From: Serinus canaria | Taxonomy: Eukaryota; Chordata; Aves; Passeriformes; Fringillidae | Length of the DNA: 64,000 nt | Direction: 5' to 3' | Assembly: GCF_022539315.1 (NCBI RefSeq) | Contig: NC_066323.1 | Span: 15,365,719 to 15,429,718, forward strand | In this document: positions 11,586 to 26,500 of the stretch, piece after piece | Layout of the letters: each line of letters opens with the position of its first letter | Position numbering within the stretch: position 1 is the first letter of the stretch | The notes under the pieces: generated by a model | What the model saw: only the letters and a program-made list of their open reading frames with translations | What the model was told of the DNA's origin: nothing | Databases searched by the model: none | Position numbers and translations under genes: made by a program

Positions 11586-14500
11586 CTAAAAACAAATAAA
11601 GGCTTTTAATATTCCATTACAAGTTGCCACACTTTCTAGAAGCTTCTGAATAACCATGTAATTAGTATCTCAAACAGATGGATGTTAAACAGTTGATAAT
11701 TTGACCTTCCCTCTTCAATCAGTAGTGATCAGATCCTGCACTCCCTTATTATTTAGGAACAGAAACTGAGATTCCACAGACTCCCAGAACAAGACATGGT
11801 GTATGAGGGCAGTCCAGCAGGGGCACTGAGAGGAGCTCCTGCCTGGCCTGTTGCTGGTACCTCTGTAGTCATAGGCTTTGTCCTAATGTTGTCACCTACT
11901 GTGTTTTACATACCTGTCTTCTTAAGGAGGCAGCATCTACGACTGTCATGTCATCTGGTGTTCCCTCAAGCGTCGTTTCGAAGCTGGAGAGACTGTATCT
12001 AGCAAATGAAGGAGAGGGCTCAGCTGTGTCAGCCATGCAGATCAGCAAGTACCATATTTTATCAACATTCTAGCACATGTATATTTTGGTGGTGATGGAG
12101 ACAAGAATTAATTTTTTTTTCCAGCTGCAACAGAGTTGCATTTCAACAGGATCCTAACTAAGTAAAGCACAAACAGATATAAAGTGGGTAAGTGCTTGAC
12201 TAAAGTCAGGTTAATCGCTCTCCACACTTAAAATTCTCCACACAGACAACCTTCCTTCTGGCACACAGTTCCTCAAAAGACCATTTCCAGTTAACTGATT
12301 CATGAAACCTGAACATTGCCTGCCCTAAAGTGCCAAAGTTGCAAGAGACCTGGCCAGAGTAGAAATAAGCAGAGACTTGCAAAGTGTCTTATGCTCAGTA
12401 CCTACTTCAATATCCAAAGGGGACACTTACTGAGATTAAGAACCTCAGTCACATCAATCTCTGTATTTTAGGCAGAGAATCTGGCAAAGCCCAGTGCAGT
12501 CACTCACTGCGTGCTGAACTTTGCATGCATTAGAAAGTTTGTTCCCAGAGCACTCAGTTTTCTGAATGCAGCAATTCAGAAAGAGCATTATTCCAACTCC
12601 AGGACAAGTTAAATAAATAAAGAACATTTATTATCAGTTCAAAAGTGGCAGAAAGTCTTTACAGGTTTGTATTTTGATCATCCAAGTGCTAGCTCTTAAC
12701 GAGATTCATTTCCAACAAGTAAACAGGTAAAGCTGTTCCTGAACCTCCACCTACTCCTGAGTTTCTCACTTTGTGTCTTTAAACCTCTGCTTCCAATATC
12801 AGCTTCCCCTGACTTCCATTCTCATGAGGACCTGTGAACATCTGCTGCAGGCAGCTGAAATGGAGCAAAATAATGTCAAGGCCACTGAATTCCCAACAAA
12901 TACACCTAAAAGAATATTAAGCATTTAATGACAGTAATCTCAAACTAACAAGAATATGAGTAGAATTCCTGGAGTTTGCAGAAGGCCCCTAAAGTGCAGA
13001 AACTACTTTTGCACTGCAGGTTCTCCCATCACTTTCCTGAAATTTCTCTAGAATGCCCTCTGAAAACCAAAGAAATTTCTGATAAGGGTCTTTTTGTAGC
13101 TATTTTTTGTTAGTAGTACATGGTAAAAAAATTAGAAAATTCCACCAGATCTACAGCACAGCTGTCCCTCATTCTCTCCTGGGAAAGGCAGGGAGGGTCA
13201 GCATTTCAGTGAGATGCACACGTCTCCCTCCCAGCTCACATAACAGTGTATCACTGCTGCTCCATGATTTCCAAACCATTCCAAGTATTAAATCAAGAGC
13301 AAACCCCCCCTAGAGATACCTCTTAGACCATTTCAGAAACTGAATTCCTGAGTTAGAGAAGAATCATCTGTTTCAATGCTGTTTCTACTTAAACACAAAT
13401 CTAACCTCCATTTCCATGAAAACACTGAAGTCTAAAAGGCAAGTGGGAAAAATGGACGTGAAAGGACTGTTTTTCCCCCTCAGCCTGACCATAGGATTAT
13501 GTGTCAGTCTCTTACCCAGTTCCACTGAAATGATATCAATCTGCCAAGACAACGGCAGTGAAAAGGCCTCCAGCTACACCCAGCAATCACAGGCTGAGAG
13601 CACCTCCAAATTAGGTGAGGTAAGGCCAAATCTTCTAGTAAGCTCCCTATTAAATAGCAAATACTTGAACTATACAGCTCATGTAATGTAAGAGCCTCCC
13701 CTCAAGCATTAATCTGAGGCAGAGTTCTGCAGCACATTGTATCTACCAGACAACTGAGATCTTGCAGGTGACTTGGATGGGGAAAGAATAAAGGCCTGAA
13801 ATACCTCAAGAGTCGAGAGGCGGCATAAAAATGAGCACTGTGCTTTAAAATAACATTGCTGGGAAGAGGGAAATAGAAATCTGAATTTTAGAATTAGTGG
13901 ATCATGACTAACAAAAAAATGCTCTTTACCTGGTGTTGTCATGATGAGGGTTAGAGGAAGTGGTAGCAGCTGACCCACCACGTAACATTGGCCTACAGCA
14001 GGATTTTGTAGATTGAAAGCACAAGACAGAAACAGGAAATGACAAACAAGAGATAAGATGTAAAACACAAAGATCAAAGGAACATCAAAATACTTCCAGA
14101 TATGCTCTATGTTTCAATATAAATTCTATAATTTATTTTGTTGTAAATTGCACTTTCATATTTCTCTCATTCAAATTTAATCAACACTGAATGTTTTTGC
14201 AGCTAAGACGCGTAAGCAAATTTTTGATGAAGCAGATTTGGAGAAGCTTCATTTATAGAAGACAAACAGGTGGAATAGAAATTTAGACTTAAAAAATAAA
14301 TATGGGGAACTTCAGCTTCAAAAAAAAAAAAAACTACCCCCAAAGCCTCACCCAACTATAACAGGAAATCAATAAATGTACTACACATACTTATAAAAGG
14401 CCTTTTAATCACCCTCTGCTCCCTGCAGGGAAAGGGGAGATTTGTCTTTCCTGTATTCATCTATGCTAGATGTAATTCAGAAAACCTGGGCTGGCAGCCT

Positions 14501-17500
14501 AAGGGCCATGTATAACCTGAAGAGAGGGAGATCTCTGAAGGAAGTGACTACAGGCTTCAAGCACATCTCTTGAACATCCTTACACGTGCTGCTCTTCTCC
14601 CTTTTCTTTCTGGGCAGGGAGGAAATTGCAGGAATTGCTGCAACTTTCTAACATACATGAAGTTTGCAAGGAGAAGGTGGTGTATTGCAGCTCACCAGCA
14701 GTACCCTCTGACAAGCTGGCACTACATGTTTCCAGTGCCTCTGGTAATGAGGCATTAGAGTTCCACATCACAGGTGTGCAACAAACTCTGCAGGAGCCTG
14801 AAATCTCTTCTCAATCTCCTTCATTTTCCCAAAGCCAATTGCAGATACTTGTACCATGCATTTAACCCACGTATACCTCAGGCTAGAAAACTGAAGACAA
14901 TCTAGGTATGAAAATCTTTACAGCAGGTCCATGTAGGAGGCAGAGCTTTGGTGCCAAGGTGGCTGGGAGAACACTGTGGCCTGAGACCAGGCAGAACCAT
15001 GCAAAAATATCACAGCCACCAGCTTCACTTCAAAAGATCAGGATCTAGGAACCTTGGCAAACTCTGCTACCTGGTAACCATTTACTGGGACCAGGTCCTA
15101 GTCTAGTTAGCACCAGAAGTGCACACCACAATGTTCTCCTTTCTAGCAGTTAGGCCAGCATGATTTATTTTACAAAAAAGAAAGCCCTGTTTCTGACACA
15201 TGCAATATATGAATGTTCTTACCTAAATGTACAAGGTCTTGCAGAAAGTTATCCAAAAAAACCTGTTCCTAAGCAGAGAAATAATTCAGCTGGTCTAAAA
15301 TCTTCTCTGACAGATGCCACAACTAAATGCTTTGAGACAGTGTAAGAAATTGAGCAAACAGCAGCTATGGAGAAGGCCACAGAATTTCTCTGAGAGGTTC
15401 AGTCACCTGTAACTAACTGGCAGATATGTGAATGCCAGTGCCAGTACCCAGAGGGCACTGCCCACACCATCTGACACAGGACAACATTTGGATTCTGTGT
15501 AATGAGAACAACAGTCTCAAGTGCTCTCTAAATTCAGCTTCTGCACTATCTTTTGGCAAACACAGTTTTACAGCTCTTGTAGAATTTATCAATCCTAATT
15601 CACAACTACCCTTCTGAAGGAAAGCCACAGGCTTGGAGACAGCTGAGGGCTACAGCAAGGCACAAACCCAGAGCACTCTGAGATCTGTGCAAGGCAGGAA
15701 CTCAAACTGAAGTCTTTGATCCTACTTCCCAACACAGCCAGGCTGTTAAGATGCTGCAGGTGATTTCTTCCTTTTCTTTACAGTTCACTTTTTATTTCAT
15801 TACATATGGACCTAAAAGGAATACCACACTATTGCCCCATCTCTTTTACTTGCTTGGTTTTTTTTATATCAACAGAGAACTGATTACCTTGATCACAGTG
15901 GCCTCATAATTGAGAACCTTACTCCAAAATTAGCAGTAAGTTTTTTGGCAAATACAGAATGTATTTGCCAAATGTATAGTATAGGCAAGACATTAAATGT
16001 ATATTTAATTTAAAAAATGCATATTTTAATTTTAAAAAAACAAGTGTACATTAGAACTTGGAATTTTCTGGCAACTTCTGTCAATTCCATCCTAAACATT
16101 AGTGCATGATCAGAAGAACCCATAACACCAAGGTCATGTGTACTCCATGCAAACACAGCAGCAACCTCAACCTTGAAGGGAATGCTCAGGAATACAATCT
16201 AATACCAGTGGGAAAACAGGCAGTAAGGCAAGGAGCAACTGAACCTGGTCTCCTGTTGCTTCCACAGTGAGGATGCAACCCTAAACACATGGTCTGGGAG
16301 GAAAACAACAAGGGGTGGACAATTCAAGGACCTGGGTCCAGTTTCCATCATTCCTGTGCCTGTGAACAGGAGGCTGTGCCAGCACACACTCCTTGTTTAG
16401 CAGAGGCAGAAGCTGTGTTCAGCTCTGGCTGTCCTTTAAAAAACCTCTGAAAGTGTCAGCAAGGCCCTAAGAATGGGCAGTAGGATAAAGGGCTGTGCTC
16501 CAGACATGAGCTGGGGGAGCTCCTGAGGTACAAACAGGACTGGCTGGCTCCAGCTGCTCCCCTCGCCTGTCTCATGCTGCCTGCAGTTCCTCCAGCACAG
16601 CAAAGCTGCTGCCTTTCCCAGCCTCCCTCACACCTGCACACCCATCTCATTTCCTTCTGAACCATCATTACCCCAGCCCAGAGTCAAGTTTAGCCCTCTT
16701 TGATGGTCTTAACTCACTTCCCATTTTATTTCTGCAATGAAAAATATCATTAACTTTCTCAATATAAAAAATGATCTTATAAAATCTCAGGATATGACTA
16801 CGTGGGTGAAGTCTGGCATTTTAAAAGGACAGTGGTTTTTTTTTTTAATGAGGGCTATCCTTAAGAAGAGAAATTATAAATTGCCATACTCTTTCCTCCT
16901 AAGTAAAATGTACTGACTCAAGAGATGAGTCAGTTTAGATGAAGTACAGATTTCAAAACAAGTCAATGCAGATATGAAATTGTCTCTTTTTCCTGTATTT
17001 AAGACGTCACTAAGATCTCATTAAATGCATGGAGTTTTTGGGGGGCTTGTTTGTTTGGCTGGTTTGTTTTCAGATTTTCTTCTGCTGCCTAGAGCATAAA
17101 AGATCAGTCTTTAAAGGACACTAGGGGTAGGTCCTATAGTCATTCCATAGAAATTGAAACAGAAAAATGGTTAGAACTAGAAACCAAAACTGACCTATTG
17201 TTCTTGTCCAAGCTGAAGGAAATGCAAGAGTAAACAGTGATCATTAAATTGTTGCTCATTTAAATAATCCTTTATGTGAGCAGTGCTGACTGAGCTAGGC
17301 ATAATTAATTATCTGCAGCAGTACCATCAGCACCTACCGTTAGCAGTTTTAGTAGATTGGAAAATGTGTGGGGGAAAAAAAAAAAAAGACAAGCTATAAA
17401 ACAAGTTAAAAATATTTCCAGTGAGTAACACACAGCCAGATCTTGTTAGATTTAAAAGATATCTTCAAGTATTAAGCATAAAATGTTAAAATATGTAAGG

Positions 17501-20500
17501 CTTTGAGAAAGAAAACACATTACAGAGAGCAAAAGAATAGAGTGCAGGTTTAGAGCAATTTAAAATGAATAATATTTTGCAACCATGCAAGTGGATCATC
17601 CAAATTTCACATTCCCACGCCAGCTGTAATGGTGGGTGTCTAAACACCCAGCCACAAGGAATACACTTTCACCTTATTGAAAAGTTCATTATTTTAGCAC
17701 CTATTTATTCATAGATGACTAGAAACAGGTTTCCCATTCCTTCTAGGAAGGTTAGTAAGAACACCTTGAAAATTAACTCAAACCAGGATGAGTAATGCAG
17801 CTTTTGAAGTATTCAGAATCCTAGAATTTTTCTGATAATTGAACTAAGTTGAAAGTGTATGTATATGGATTTGTTTTCCAGAATCCAAGAAAACACAGGC
17901 AAGAGCATGCATAAGAGAAGCCAGGAATAAAACCTGTTAGCTTCACAGCAGACTGGGAAAAGGGCAGTTCCAATCTATATTTTAACAAGAACTCTTGGCA
18001 CAAGATCTTTAAGTGCTACTGTTCATAGACAGTACAATTTCTTCTTATCTGGGAGCTTTAATTTGGCAAAACAAATTTTTAATTGTATAATTTTAATATT
18101 GATAAGTGAAAAAAAAGTACTGATGCCCAACTGTTGATAGATAGGCATCAAAATTTTAACAGCTACAGCCTGGCATTTCACAGGATTAAATAATTCATTA
18201 GTTAAGCACCCAACCCACAGTATTTCAAGGGACTCTATGCAGCTGATTTTGTTTGTTTTTCTAAGTCCCAGTTTAAAAACACAAAGGCCAAAAATACTGA
18301 AATTCTTTACAATTCAGGAATGTTACTATGGGCATTTATATATTGTCAGGTCAGCAAACATGGTGAGCTACAGGAGGTGCCAGTTTGGAAAGTGACTGCA
18401 AACACACAGACATTCACAGTAAGATTGGCTTGATAGTCACATTTCATTACCAAAACAACTAGAAAGCAAATAATTTAAACTTCACACTACACATAGTAAG
18501 TGTGCTAAGATAGCAGAGGCACATGCCAAATTTCAAAGAACTTGCTAGCACAGGCCACACTGAAGGGCTGCAGGAGAAATGAACAGTCCCTCCCAGTGTT
18601 CTTACCCATTATTTCCACTAATTCAACCTCCTGGCAAGCCCTGGGGGTCTGAGATAGCCCTGCACTGGAGACTTGTGCAATTGTTACCTGAACTTCTCTG
18701 CTGGCATACAACTAACCTGAAAATTGCTTTTAGTAAATGAATTTTGCCATTGTTAGTCTTTAGGAATGTTTCTATAGTAATAAACATGCTGCTCTTGGAA
18801 CCCTTCCAAATCCCAAATCCAGACAGTCTAAGGATACACCAAGTGAGCAAAACTCCACTGAAGAAAATGGAAATAACTATGCAGGGATTGCCATGAGGCT
18901 TGTTCTGGCTCATTACTCTCCAAGTGTCAGGTTATCCATAGAATCAGAGACAGCAATAATCAGAGGAGCAACCAGCTCCTCAGTGTCCCCTGCCTTTCCT
19001 GCTCTCAGCATCCAGGGTGGCCACCATTAGTCACATAGCCACCAGAGAGAATTAATCCCTAAATAAACCATGAGTTTTAAGTCCTGACACATTATCAAAG
19101 TAGTCTACAATGGCCTTTTAATATTCTACCCTGTTTCTGCACATTTTTTAATGCTTCATGACATCATCAACCCAATCTTATTGATTTGCACCACTACTCA
19201 CCAACAGAAAAGCAGAAGACAAGGCTTGTAAATTTGCAGGCTCAGGGTCAAGTATTAATTGCAGAATACACTGATAATCTCAGACAGCAAAACCCCTTGC
19301 AGCCACAGGCTAACCCTTCCTATAAAGATTTTTATTTGGAAGGAAACCAAAACAATGCTATATTTGAAACAGAAGCATTTTGAAATGTGAATTTTGGACA
19401 TTTAAATTGCTTATGAATAGTGAAAGCAAAGGAAAGCAAAAGCAAATAATTTCATCTCATTGTTGTGTAAACAGAAACCAAACTCCACTAAAAAGGAGAA
19501 AAGAAAAACAAAGCAGCAGAAGCTGGCAGAACCAGGGACAACCAATCACCTGCGATTTTCATCCAGCACATCCAAGACCTGCTGGTAAGCCCTACGAGTG
19601 GAAGACTGGATAAACGACAAAATGCCACGAGCAGAGTAAAGATTAATTCCATCTTCAGGTAACATATTGGGAGGACAGACACGAGCCTGTTGCAGTGATG
19701 GGGTCACACTGTTTGTACAAGCATAGTAAATGAAGAGAGAAACACTAGAGTCAGATTTTAAATGAATAAAAGCTTTTCAGATAGATCCCATTCCAAAATG
19801 CTTATTGCTTGATTTTGGTTTACCCTTCTCCCACCACTGTAAGGTAACACTCCCAAATTCCAGTAGCGTGGGGATTATGAGCTGCATTTACATATGTCCA
19901 TCAGAAACACACACAGTAATAAGGACACAGTTTTGATCTGTTACACAGGTTAGTCCTAGAAAGTGCTTGTACAGCTAAATCTGTACCTGTTGAAGTCAGC
20001 ATTCAAGTCCTCACTTGACATCAACGAGAGGAGTGTTTTTACAAACACTGGCATTTTAATAAAATCCTACACATCATCTCTTTTCAAAACACAAGCCTTT
20101 TTCAATAAGGAGAATCTCACACAGAACCCCTTTAACAAAATTTTTTGGAAGCTGTGATCAAGACAGTATTTTGATTTGCACATGACCAAGTTTGAAAGCA
20201 AAATGCAACAAATTCAAAAAATAGTATAAAATTCACATCCCAGTGACAATGAATTACATGATTTAACATGTTGACTATGATGCAAAAAATATTATTTAAA
20301 ATATGCAGGACTGGACTTCAAACATGGCCATTTGGATTATACCAAACTTGTCTATCAGAGAGAAAATAGCTTTGATAAGCTGCCTACGATTTGCTTACAT
20401 TTCTTTACATTCAAAGTGACTTTATTTACTTTTCCTGCACACAGCAAGACTTTTATTTTTTTAAATCTGGAAACCTTATTAGAGGTGAGATGCTTTTTTA

Positions 20501-23500
20501 GTAGGAATTAACTAGTATTAACTTAATGTAAACATTAACGCACATGCAAACCAAGTGCCAGCCACTGCACCCTTTAAATCTTTGGTTAGTTTTTATTCTG
20601 AGATTAGTACACATAATTCAACACATTTCCTTGCCACTTGTGCTTTGCTATTTAAAATGTCAATCTTTTTGACCTTGGCATTTTAATAAAACATTAATGC
20701 TGAGTACTTGGAAGTTGGTTTGATATTTGGCTAATCTCTAGCAGGGTCAGAATTCTGTGGCTACTCTTACTTTGAACAGAGCTGCTCTGCACGTGGCCGG
20801 CAGCAAGATCACAAAACTGAGTAGGACAGAAATTTCCACTGAACAGACTGAATCAAACAGTGTTACACAAATGTCACCTCTCTCACAGCAGAGCTCAGCC
20901 ACCATGGGCTTCAAGGGACACCCACAGACTGCAGCAACTGGGGCTTGGCTGATACTGGTCATTGTTACCTCAGGGGCAGGTATCTTTCCAGGCTGCCACA
21001 GACTACATTGCAGTAAATATCTGCTTGCTTCCTTCCAGTTTTTATTGCTCACCCACACTTGTAGAATTCAACTTTCTTCTATATTTATGATGACTTCTAT
21101 TTTGCAAACAATAGTAGTGGTCACACATTTTACTATGGAATTGCACTAGAAATGCCAATATTCAACAGAAAAATATCAAGCAGCAGGGGCAAGTTCAAAA
21201 TATTGCCATTAAAATGAATTTATCAGAATTTTTACTCCTTGTGGATTTGCTGGATTGAGGCAAATGAAGGGAGAGTTAAGGCTTGAAATCACAGTATATT
21301 TTACATTAAAACTAATTTCATCTGTGCATCACTTCAGAGACATGCAGAATAGGGTAAAAGACAAAAAAAAAAAAAGGTAGCAAATAATATTTAAACATAT
21401 TGCAAAACAGAAAAAATTGTGGAATTCCTATTGTCCAGAATGGTATTAGCATAAATACTACAGTAATGATTTTTGCATATAAAGATTTCTGTATACTAAA
21501 AAGATTCTAAAAAATTAAAAAGCAGGAAAAAACCCCACAGTTTAAACTAAAACTGTACAGAATTCTCTAGAATTAAGTTACATGTGCTGATTAAAGTCAA
21601 AGTTATACAATGGGGAAAAAAAAAAAAAAACAAGAATAATTCTATGAAGGACACAAAGGCCATGACTTTTGGGTGGAGAGAGAAGCAAAATTTTTCTTCT
21701 ATTTTCTTTTTCCAGGATTTGAAATTGCTGTCCTGTAAGCATCTGGCAGTCCTTTGGACTATGTCAGAGACCATGGAGAAGAAATATTATGAAGCAATTA
21801 CCTGATACACAAATCAGCCCAGATAACATAAGAGAAAAAAAATCTCTGCCATAAGGCAATTCTCTAATATGTAGTATGAGCACTTATCATTAGACATTGT
21901 GGCTATCCCCCCTTCCCCACTCAATTTCCAGTGAAATGGTCCTAGTTGTAGGTATAATTTTGTTTCTCATCTCTGAAAAGAATTCTTATATACAGCTCCA
22001 GCCACTGTAACCTCCTGGGTTACAGACACCAGTCAATTCCAGAGCTTGGAACCAAAACAGACAGGATGAAATTACAGAAATTACTATGAAAGAGTACAGT
22101 TGCATTTTGCTATATGCAGTTTTTAGCTTAGCAGCAATCTCCCCTAAACCTTCTCAAAGCATTTGTCGTGTACACAGGCTTTATTTCAGGTATTTCTCTG
22201 ACTTGCAGTTCTGGTAGTATTAAATGAGAGGTAAAAAGATTTAACTAATTAAGGTTACTTTGAATTCAAGCACATAGACAGACATGCGCACCATCACCTT
22301 TTCCTCCATGACTTGCAAGAAGAACAGAATTTCTCAAACTGTGAAACTGAACTCTCCAGAAAGATGTGTTATTTTGTGGAGCAAAAAGAAATTTAAGTGC
22401 TGCCCACTTTTCCATGCACTCCCGGTGGTTTGGTGATTTCCAGCAGAGAAGTGGAATCCTTGCATTCAGCATTGGCTGGCAATGACCAATAAAAAGCTTT
22501 GTTTCTCCAGCTATACAAAACTAGCTAAAGAACAGAGTGTCAAACAAATTAAAGCTATTTTGAAATTTAATTTCCCTTTCATTGGCTGTCAGGTGTTTTT
22601 CCCTGTGCTCTTTACAGAGGGAAACAATTTGACCAAGTCTGAGAAACACTGAAGCAAAATTAGAAATCAGTGTAGCTGTTTCAAATTTTATATTCTAAGC
22701 TAGAGTACTTAGTCAGAATATTAGTATTGCAGAGAGCTACAGAATTATACACACTCTTGCTTTTCATATACAGGGAATGTTTAGGCTTACGTGCAATCCT
22801 TAGTCGAAAGAGGTGACTGGAACCGTGGCATTTTATTTCTTGGGACAGTATCTGATCTGTGCCACCTTGAATAATAATTGTAATCACTTAAGTGAGCATC
22901 CTTAGAAAAAGAGGGATTGTAATTTAGAGTTGTCATTATTGCTACACAGACAGTTATTGTACCAGCAGGTACTTGTTAGTCCCAGGATTTCTAAGAGCAT
23001 TAGAGAATTACTGACTTTAATGAAGCCCAGCTGCCAAAAAAGTCCTCAGAACTATCTCTGCATGCAACTGGATGACAAGAAGAAAAAGACAATGAAAGAG
23101 AAACCACTATTTGTGCATGTCAAGAACACTGTGATAGGGAGCCCAGCCAACTTTCACTTGCACCATCTATTCCAGAATGTTTGATTTTGTCACTTTCTAA
23201 GTCAAGCCTTGGAATTTCACACAGTACATCTGATTATCTTGTCCAAGGAGCACAACAGTGTCCTAGACTAAGACCTGAGAACTGCAATCATATTTTGAAA
23301 ACAAAGGTTTTAAAAGGCAGTGCTCCAAGCACCTCTTCAATCCTCATCACAGCTCTGAGCAGTCCATGTGGACTTCTTTTTCTATTTGAAGATTGAACCA
23401 AACAAAGCACAGAAACAAAGAGCTGATTTTTCTCAAGTATTTTTTCTCACAGTATTTGTTAGTGCAGAAGAAAACTATTTTTTCAGCCAACACTGGATAT

Positions 23501-26500
23501 AAGAACTTTAGCAGCAGCTAGTTTCTTGTATTCTTGTAATTAACTGGAAAACTAGTATTTCCAGATGGTAAAGGAATTCCAAAGTGATATAAATGAGGCA
23601 ACAGCTGCACAGTAACATTTTCTGTAGTGCAAAGAAGAGATTTACATGAAACTTGTAAATTTTTTTGCAGTTTACACTGTATGTCCTGAGGGCTTAAACT
23701 GTGAGGAAACAAGAGCCAAGAGGTTACTTTTCCACCAAGTACAGAAGGCCTGGCCTTCCTGCATTTGTGGGAGCTGCACAGGTTCGACTGTGACCGTGGT
23801 GTTTTTACAATCTGAATTCCTAGAACATTCTGCTGAGAGGTAGCCAGGAACAAAGTCACATTCTCCACTTGGAGAGTGACAAAACCTGGATGAGGGAGAA
23901 ATGTCAGACTCAGCATCAGAGTGCCAGAGCATGTTCAAAGTGATTTCTTTCTTAGGATTGTATTGAATCAGAAGAAGCAATTATGGCAGAGAAAAAAGCC
24001 ATTTCTAGGAACCTCCATGACTTCAAAGCAGATGATCTAATACTAGACACAGCATAACTTCTGTCATAAGAAAACAGGCACCTGGGAGGACAAGAGAAAA
24101 ATGAAGTTCTACTAAAATACATTATCTGCAGGTCAGAAGTGCAGAATACTGCAATGAAGGATATCTTCCACATGGGCAGTAGAGAATACAGATTTGAAGG
24201 CTCAATATCATCTAGCTGTTATTTATCTTACAAGCAAGAGAAGAGATCCTGAATCAATCAAAAAGATACAATAGAGGGTGCTTGGCATTGGAATTATGAT
24301 TTATTTGACAGACCTTATCAAGCACTGGCGTGGGTATCAAGAGAGGAAAACTAATCTCAAGGTGTGTAATAATTTCCTGGCTTTTGTAAATGATAAACTG
24401 AGTCATGCCAGCTGTCAGTCATATGTTCCTTCATCACAGGCTTTTTAAATTTACAGGATTCCAGGTGCTTATTGTATTGCTAAGCCTCTGAAGAATTGAT
24501 AGAAGATTAAAATACTGTGACAGCAAATAACATTCAGACCATGTAAACCCAGTAATTCTATATATAACTACTGAGTGACAGAAAAACACACAGGTGAATT
24601 TTACAGATTTAGGATTTTCAGATTCAAGAAGTCCAGACATGTGAGAACTCTGACAGCAACTACAGGCAGAGCTGATCTTACTGTTTTCTCAGATGGGCAT
24701 TTTCTCATGGGCATGGCCCATGACTTTTGGAAGATTAAACTAACACAGGGATCAAGTAAAGCAATTTCAAGAAATTGCAAGAATTTCTTTACCAATTGTT
24801 TTTTCCTTTTAAGTGCAATACATCAAAGACTGGCAAAGCAGAGCTGGCAGCATCAAAGGGAGAAATATTTCCACAGGAAGCTCACATGAAGACCATGGTA
24901 CTCCAGCATGTACAATGTCTAAACTGCCAGATGGGCAAGAGAAAGCCACTCTGAAGTGACATTATAGTGTGTCCAATCCAACAGGACATTATTGGGTAAG
25001 TGACACCACAGGAAACTTGGACACTGAGGAGGCTGATAGAACACCCAGAGACTGAGCTGGTCAGGCACTTAAAGATGGGAATCTGAGTTTTGCCAGCTCA
25101 GTAAATGTGTGTGACTCTGCAGACCTGAGCACTGAGACATGAGCAATCTATAAACTTGTATGAACCCAAAGTATGATCAAATAAGAAGGGGAAGATATGA
25201 AGCAATATTTCTATAAATATCTGGAAGAGAAGTGTAACGTCTGGAACATGCATCAGAGTACATTTCATTTTAGCCAAATTAATAGGTGGACAGATATGTG
25301 GTACACACAGTACCTCTTAGTACCCCTGATGACAATAGAAGAAAACAGGCATTTCTAGGGCATACTTCACTTGATCTACTTTAAACTAAAAATAGGTAGA
25401 CCTTAAGTAGGCTATGCACTTATTTCCCTCTAGTTACTGAAAGTTAAGTTTGATGGTGATCTAGCAATATTGTCATACAGTCTACATTGGGATAGATGAA
25501 TCCTATCTTTCAAATCTTAAATTTAAAGCCTTTTCTAAGGCAAGTATTCCTTATGGCAGCTGTATTAAAATTCATACATAAAAGACTTCTAAGTGTTATA
25601 TTGCAAAACCAGTTATTTCCAGGTGGAAAGATGCTGTCACTCAGAATAAGCCATGATTAATCTAAGACTATCAAATCTAATAAAATTTACAGACATGTGT
25701 GTCTTCAGAAGGCACCCTAAGAACTGCAACCTTGGATGGTAACAATAGATGAAATTTCCAATTCTAAATGCTCCTTGCCATTTTGGTCAGAAAAGATTAA
25801 GATGTATATACTCACAGATTCCAATACATGTAGTACAGTGACACCACAGAAAAATTACTTATTCTAATATTTATGAGGAAATAAAAATATTTCTTCTCCA
25901 ATGAATGAAAATTATAATATCAACAGTGAGAGAATTTGGAACATTTTGATGCACTAAGAATGCCATTTCCTGAAAATTAAGGGGGGAAAATATTGTACCA
26001 ACTTAGAAACTGAAAAATCTCCTGAAATAACAATTCCTGGTAACTGGTGAAACCAACTGTGAGCCCACAAACACTTCCAGCCATCCCCTGCAAGAAGTCA
26101 CCTCCCTAAACAAAACCCATAGAAAAGAAGAAAAAGGCTGGTGTTATAATAGTTAAAATGACGCTCTTGCCACAACATACAAAACATTAGCTGGGAAAAG
26201 CAAATAAGGAGGGGGTAAGGAAGGAAGGAAAGGTGCCCCAAAGGAGCAGCAGTGGCCCTGCAGGGGGCTGCACTCACATGGAATCGTTGCGGGCCAGCTG
26301 CCCGTTCTGCCGCGTGGCGTTCTCGCTCATGGAGCGCTCTCTCTTCAGCCTTCCCACCGCGCGCACCTGCAGCATGGGAGCAAAGGAGACATAAAAGCCA
26401 GAGAGTTCCAGGACACAGCTCTGTGCCCTGCAGGACTGTCACTCAGATCTGCCCTCAGATGCAAAGGCACATTTCCAGGGGGTTCACAGTGATTAGGAGG

